Source: Candidatus Borrarchaeota archaeon (GTDB lineage Archaea; Asgardarchaeota; Sifarchaeia; Borrarchaeales; Borrarchaeaceae). Taken from it: a stretch of DNA of 8,405 bases. Every line of letters starts with the position of its first letter. Within the stretch, counting starts at the first letter, position 1. A model generated the notes under the pieces. It worked only from the letters and a program-made list of their open reading frames with translations. It was not told the DNA's origin and searched no databases. This document shows, piece after piece, positions 5,856-8,405 of the stretch. Position numbers and translations under genes: made by a program. The stretch is taken from contig JAEORY010000157.1 in the NCBI GenBank assembly GCA_016840645.1, positions 1 to 8,405 of the forward strand, read 5' to 3'.

Positions 5856-6504
5856 AAAAGAAGACGATGCTGAGAATATCATTCAGGTAAAAACGGGTAA
5901 GATGAACATATGTAATTGCAAAACCTAGGATAATTGACAGGATAAGGTTATCATCAATCGGCAACTCAACTAAGTCAACTGAAACAACTACACTTGCAGC
6001 TACTATCGAAATAATAATTGGCCAAAATAAAGGTGTTTCAAAGAAGAAAAATATACTAAGGCCTAAACTGGTAAGAAACGCACCTATTGATCCTTCAACT
6101 GTCTTTTGTGAATCTTTAAAAATCTTGTGTCTTCCAAGAGCAATTCCAGTAACTGCAGCCATCCCATCTCCGGCTGCTGCGATAGTAACTGCTGCGATAG
6201 CGATTATCTTTTCAAATAAAAAAACTGTAGTCAATGCACCTATTGTGAAGTAGACAGCAGCACCTAATGTTCTCTTTTCAAACGGTCTGGTAACGGTATC
6301 CGCCATTTTTCGTAAAGGAAATAAGTAATAGGCTTTTACGCGAATGATATCTGATACAACAAACCCCAACAAAAAAATTGCACACCATAACAGAGTTGTT
6401 GGCTTATTAGAAAAATAATATAAAATGACAACAACCAGGATAGTGAGATGGAATAGTTTTCGGCTTACCTCTCTTCTTAATTTTATTTTTTCTTTCTTTT
6501 TCAA
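5854..6504 (-). CDS. CTP-dependent lipid kinase homologue, SEC59/DGK1/VTE5 family
   Basis: A 216-residue polytopic membrane protein with about six or seven hydrophobic segments. It carries the conserved pattern of the dolichol kinase / diacylglycerol kinase DGK1 / phytol kinase VTE5 family: R-E-x-S-R-K-x-x-H at 11-19, GDGMAAVTG (112-120), GRHKI (124-128), KTVEGS (134-139) and ELPIDDNL (180-187). Known members transfer phosphate from CTP to a lipid alcohol (dolichol, diacylglycerol or phytol). In an archaeon a polyprenol, dolichol or geranylgeraniol substrate is most likely, for sugar-carrier or lipid salvage, but this is inference. The length is typical for compact prokaryotic members and all core motifs are intact. 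The start is TTG (6502-6504) preceded by GGGG six bases upstream; no ATG is available before residue 67. It lies 45 bp behind the winged-helix gene and is probably co-transcribed with it. Confidence 0.87.
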   Translation of the reverse strand: MKKKEKIKLRREVSRKLFHLTILVVVILYYFSNKPTTLLWCAIFLLGFVVSDIIRVKAYYLFPLRKMADTVTRPFEKRTLGAAVYFTIGALTTVFLFEKIIAIAAVTIAAAGDGMAAVTGIALGRHKIFKDSQKTVEGSIGAFLTSLGLSIFFFFETPLFWPIIISIVAASVVVSVDLVELPIDDNLILSIILGFAITYVHLTRFYLNDILSIVFF

Positions 6505-6549
6505 ATAATTCCCCTGCTTATATGATATTTTTGGTGAACTGGGATTTGA

Positions 6550-7077
6550 TCAATCACTCAATCTCGATTTTATGTCTTTTAGTAATTCCATGATCTCTAA
6601 CAGGTTTTTTTCAATTTCTTTATATTTTTCTTCCTTTTTGAAGAAAGCCCGTATCCTGTTAGCTCGACTTTTCAGGGTTTCAAAATTTCCACCACTCTTG
6701 GGCAAAACTCCTTTCCTTCTCAATTGTCCAAGCATCTTTCCGACCGAAGTTTCTGGCATATTGGCATTTTTAATAACATCTTCAAAAGACGAGGAGTTTG
6801 CTATGACCTCTAATAGTTTTTGTTCGGTTTTCGTCATTTCATCAAGAAGAATTGGTCTAAGCCCGTATTCGTCAAATATTTCTTTGACCGCTTCTCTTAC
6901 AATTACCTCAAGTTCCTCAGGTCCCACTATCATAAACATATCGCTTAATTTGATCGCTTTGATTTTCAACTCCTCTGCCATCTTTTTTGCCGCTTCATTT
7001 GAAAAGCCCTTACATGTTACGACACAAGAAAGCCCCATAACTTTAGCCTGGGGATGAATGGTGTCAGGGTAGTACAT
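6550..7077 (-). CDS. Unknown protein with winged-helix domain and C-terminal coiled coil
   Basis: A 175-residue cytoplasmic protein I cannot assign to a named family. Residues 15-52 (CVVTCKGFSNEA, then KKMAEELKIKAIKLSD, then MFMIVG) recall the last strand-helix-strand of restriction-endonuclease-like or related alpha/beta domains, but no catalytic D-ExK is visible. Residues 80-126 look like a winged helix: EQKLLEVIANSSSFEDVI, then NMPETSVGKMLGQLRRKGVL as the recognition helix and wing start. Residues 133-175 are Lys/Glu-rich helix (KEEKYKEIEKNLLEIMELL) with heptad-like hydrophobic spacing, likely a coiled coil for dimerisation. A DNA-binding regulator is the simplest reading. It is first in a probable two-gene unit with the lipid kinase. 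The start at ATG 7077 is uncertain: a good TATA-like TATAAA (7086-7091) sits too close to it, so an alternative ATG at 7038 (residue 14), giving 162 residues, is possible. Confidence 0.7.
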   Translation of the reverse strand: MYYPDTIHPQAKVMGLSCVVTCKGFSNEAAKKMAEELKIKAIKLSDMFMIVGPEELEVIVREAVKEIFDEYGLRPILLDEMTKTEQKLLEVIANSSSFEDVIKNANMPETSVGKMLGQLRRKGVLPKSGGNFETLKSRANRIRAFFKKEEKYKEIEKNLLEIMELLKDIKSRLSD

Positions 7078-7085
7078 TTTTTAAC

Positions 7086-7091
7086 TTTATA
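7086..7091 (-). promoter_or_regulatory. TATAAA box that conflicts with the ATG at 7077
   Basis: The minus strand reads TATAAA only nine bases ahead of the ATG. Usual archaeal spacing would start transcription near 7061, inside the frame, and favour the internal ATG at 7036-7038. A second weaker box, TTCATAAAC at 7106-7114, would suit a near-leaderless start at 7077. Confidence 0.3.
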
Positions 7092-7194
7092 ATACTTTTT
7101 GCTGAGTTTATGAACAAGGATGGAGGAAGAAAAATGAGACTCTGTGTTGTGAATTAATAGTTAGTTATTTTAATGTGTACGGAGCACTCATGCC

Positions 7195-8405
7195 ATGTTA
7201 ACAAAGAACCAACGGATCAAAATTACCTTGAAAGACACTAAGGAGCGTCGTAAATACATGAAGTGTCGGGTGTATACCGTGAAGCTAGACCGCTCGCATT
7301 TAAACCAAGACTCGTTAACTATCTTAAAGCGCTTATTTTTGGAAGCTAAATGGCTGTACAATCATTGTGTTGGGCATCTTAACGTGTTCTCTATCGATGA
7401 TAAAATAACAGCCGTGCCGGTGAAGGTTAAAGACCAGTTTGAGCTTCGCCAATTAAGACAGTTATCGTCACACATGCGTCAAAGCATCATAACACGCACC
7501 CAACAGAATATCCGTAGCTTAGCCCGTGCAAAAGCGAAGGGTCACAAAGTAGGACGCTTGAAGTTCAAGTCCTATGTGAATTCCATCCCGCTCAAGCAAT
7601 ACGGCAATACCTACAGGATCATCAACAGGAAGTACTTGCACATTCAAATGATACCGCAAAAACTGCGTGTCAACGGCTTGGAACAACTGCCATCAAATTG
7701 TGAATGTGCCAATGCTACCTTACTGCACCAGCATGGTGATTATTACGTATCCATAACTACCTATACTCCGAGAGAACACAGGCAGGCGATGGTGGTGCCA
7801 ACCAAATCAATTGGTATCGATTTTGGGGTAAAGAATCAGTTAACGCTTTCGAACGAGGTACGTATACGATACAAGGTACCAGTTACGCGCCGTATAAAGC
7901 ATTTGTGTAAGCAATTAAGCCGTAAACAGTATCGCAGTAAGAATTGGTGGAAAACGCTGTATAAGTTGCTCAAAACCTACGTTAGAACCACCAATATTAA
8001 ACGAGACATCCGCAATAAACTCGTTCATTTCCTCGCCACCAATTTTCAAATGGTGTGCTATCAAACTGAGAATTTGCGCGCCTGGCAACGCCTGTGGGGT
8101 AGAAGAATGCTGTCAACCAGCCTGGGTGGAATAATTCGCATGCTTGAAGTCAAGGTGCAAACACCGGTGGAAATCGACCGTTTCTTCCCCTCCACAAAGA
8201 GCTGTTCGCGTTGCGGTCATCAGCGCGACATGAGTTTAGCAGACCGTACCTATGTGTGTCATCATTGCGGTCTGGTGATAGATCGTGATTTTAACAGCAG
8301 TTGTGTACTAGAACACGAAGGTAATAGAATACTAGGTAGGGGACCTACCGAAGTCACGCCTGCGGAGACTAATACCTCTACCTTAACGTTGGACTATCTG
8401 AACCA
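7195..8405 (+). CDS. tnpB: TnpB, IS200/IS605-type RNA-guided nuclease (cut by right edge)
   Basis: An open frame of 403 codons without a stop at the window edge. It has the TnpB plan: an N-terminal OB/helical part (EAKWLYNHC about 50-58; QSIITRTQQNI about 96-106), then a split RuvC-like nuclease. Acidic residues are D209 in SIGIDFGVKN, E292 in YQTENLRAWQ and the aspartates of DRDFNSS (363-369). A zinc ribbon has C337-x-x-C340 and C355-x-x-C358. All are intact, so the nuclease may be active. TnpB proteins use an RNA from the element's right end to cut DNA at the donor site, favouring retention of the element. Base composition differs from the neighbours: 30 of 60 bases are G or C at 7501-7560 against 17 of 60 at 5041-5100, suggesting recent arrival. 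No tnpA is seen on its left. The start at ATG 7195 has GGAG ten bases upstream; a later ATG at 7258 is an alternative. The typical length (about 370-420) implies that little is missing. Confidence 0.93.
   Translation, partial: MLTKNQRIKITLKDTKERRKYMKCRVYTVKLDRSHLNQDSLTILKRLFLEAKWLYNHCVGHLNVFSIDDKITAVPVKVKDQFELRQLRQLSSHMRQSIITRTQQNIRSLARAKAKGHKVGRLKFKSYVNSIPLKQYGNTYRIINRKYLHIQMIPQKLRVNGLEQLPSNCECANATLLHQHGDYYVSITTYTPREHRQAMVVPTKSIGIDFGVKNQLTLSNEVRIRYKVPVTRRIKHLCKQLSRKQYRSKNWWKTLYKLLKTYVRTTNIKRDIRNKLVHFLATNFQMVCYQTENLRAWQRLWGRRMLSTSLGGIIRMLEVKVQTPVEIDRFFPSTKSCSRCGHQRDMSLADRTYVCHHCGLVIDRDFNSSCVLEHEGNRILGRGPTEVTPAETNTSTLTLDYLN
7195..8405 (+). mobile_element. Part of an IS605-type (IS1341-like, tnpB-only) element
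   Basis: The tnpB gene with no adjacent tnpA and a G+C content well above its surroundings indicates a mobile element. Its left end must lie between the flanking gene (7077) and 7195. Its right end and guide-RNA region lie beyond the window. The exact left boundary cannot be set from one copy. Confidence 0.7.

Noticed and set aside
6572..7057. 161-codon plus-strand frame opposite the winged-helix gene
   Set aside because: It lies wholly antisense to a better-supported gene, its protein is Ser/Phe/Ile-rich with no domain pattern, and it has no ribosome binding site.
7131..7159. Tiny plus-strand frame after GGAGG at about 7122-7126
   Set aside because: It has only seven codons before a stop; the SD-like bases are probably chance.
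1..8405. CRISPR array, tRNA or rRNA genes
   Set aside because: No regularly spaced repeats, no tRNA T-loop signatures with pairing arms and no rRNA-like stretches were seen on either strand.

Overview
The window looks like part of the chromosome of an AT-rich archaeon. AT-rich boxes resembling archaeal TATA elements sit about 27 bp ahead of inferred transcription starts. One clear Shine-Dalgarno (SD) site reads GGTGA and one gene looks leaderless. The genes include an F420-type luciferase-fold oxidoreductase, a stand-alone EF-Tu domain-2-like protein, a DUF35 OB-fold protein and a SEC59/DGK1/VTE5-type lipid kinase. Lineage cannot be fixed from sequence alone. The mix (DUF35/hydroxyacyl-CoA dehydrogenase fusion, secreted GATase-like protein with a C-terminal anchor, an Argonaute system) would suit an Asgard-type or other mesophilic archaeon, but that is inference.

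Left part (1-1171, minus strand): a two-gene operon. The first gene encodes a 267-residue protein of unknown family. The second starts 17 bp later at a TTG and runs off the left edge. Its first 116 residues look like the start of the MID domain of a short prokaryotic Argonaute. This is the most interesting part of the window: a candidate short-Argonaute defence module whose partner carries no obvious effector domain. Positions 1172-1708 hold no gene I can support.

Centre (1709-5828): on the plus strand, a fusion of a zinc-ribbon/OB-fold DUF35 domain with a complete 3-hydroxybutyryl-CoA dehydrogenase. It converges on a small EF-Tu domain-2-like gene, behind which lies an F420-dependent LLM-family oxidoreductase (both minus). 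Divergent from the oxidoreductase is a plus-strand gene for a secreted, membrane-anchored protein with a DUF4350/GATase-like domain and many N-glycosylation sequons.

Right part (5854-8405): a minus-strand pair encodes an unknown winged-helix/coiled-coil protein followed by a polytopic CTP-dependent lipid kinase homologue. Beyond them, on the plus strand, lies a TnpB (IS200/IS605-type RNA-guided nuclease) with intact catalytic and zinc-binding motifs. It has clearly higher G+C than its neighbours, has no TnpA beside it and is cut by the right edge.

The genes do not form one pathway. The window joins ordinary metabolic and envelope genes to a probable defence operon on the left and a probable mobile element on the right.
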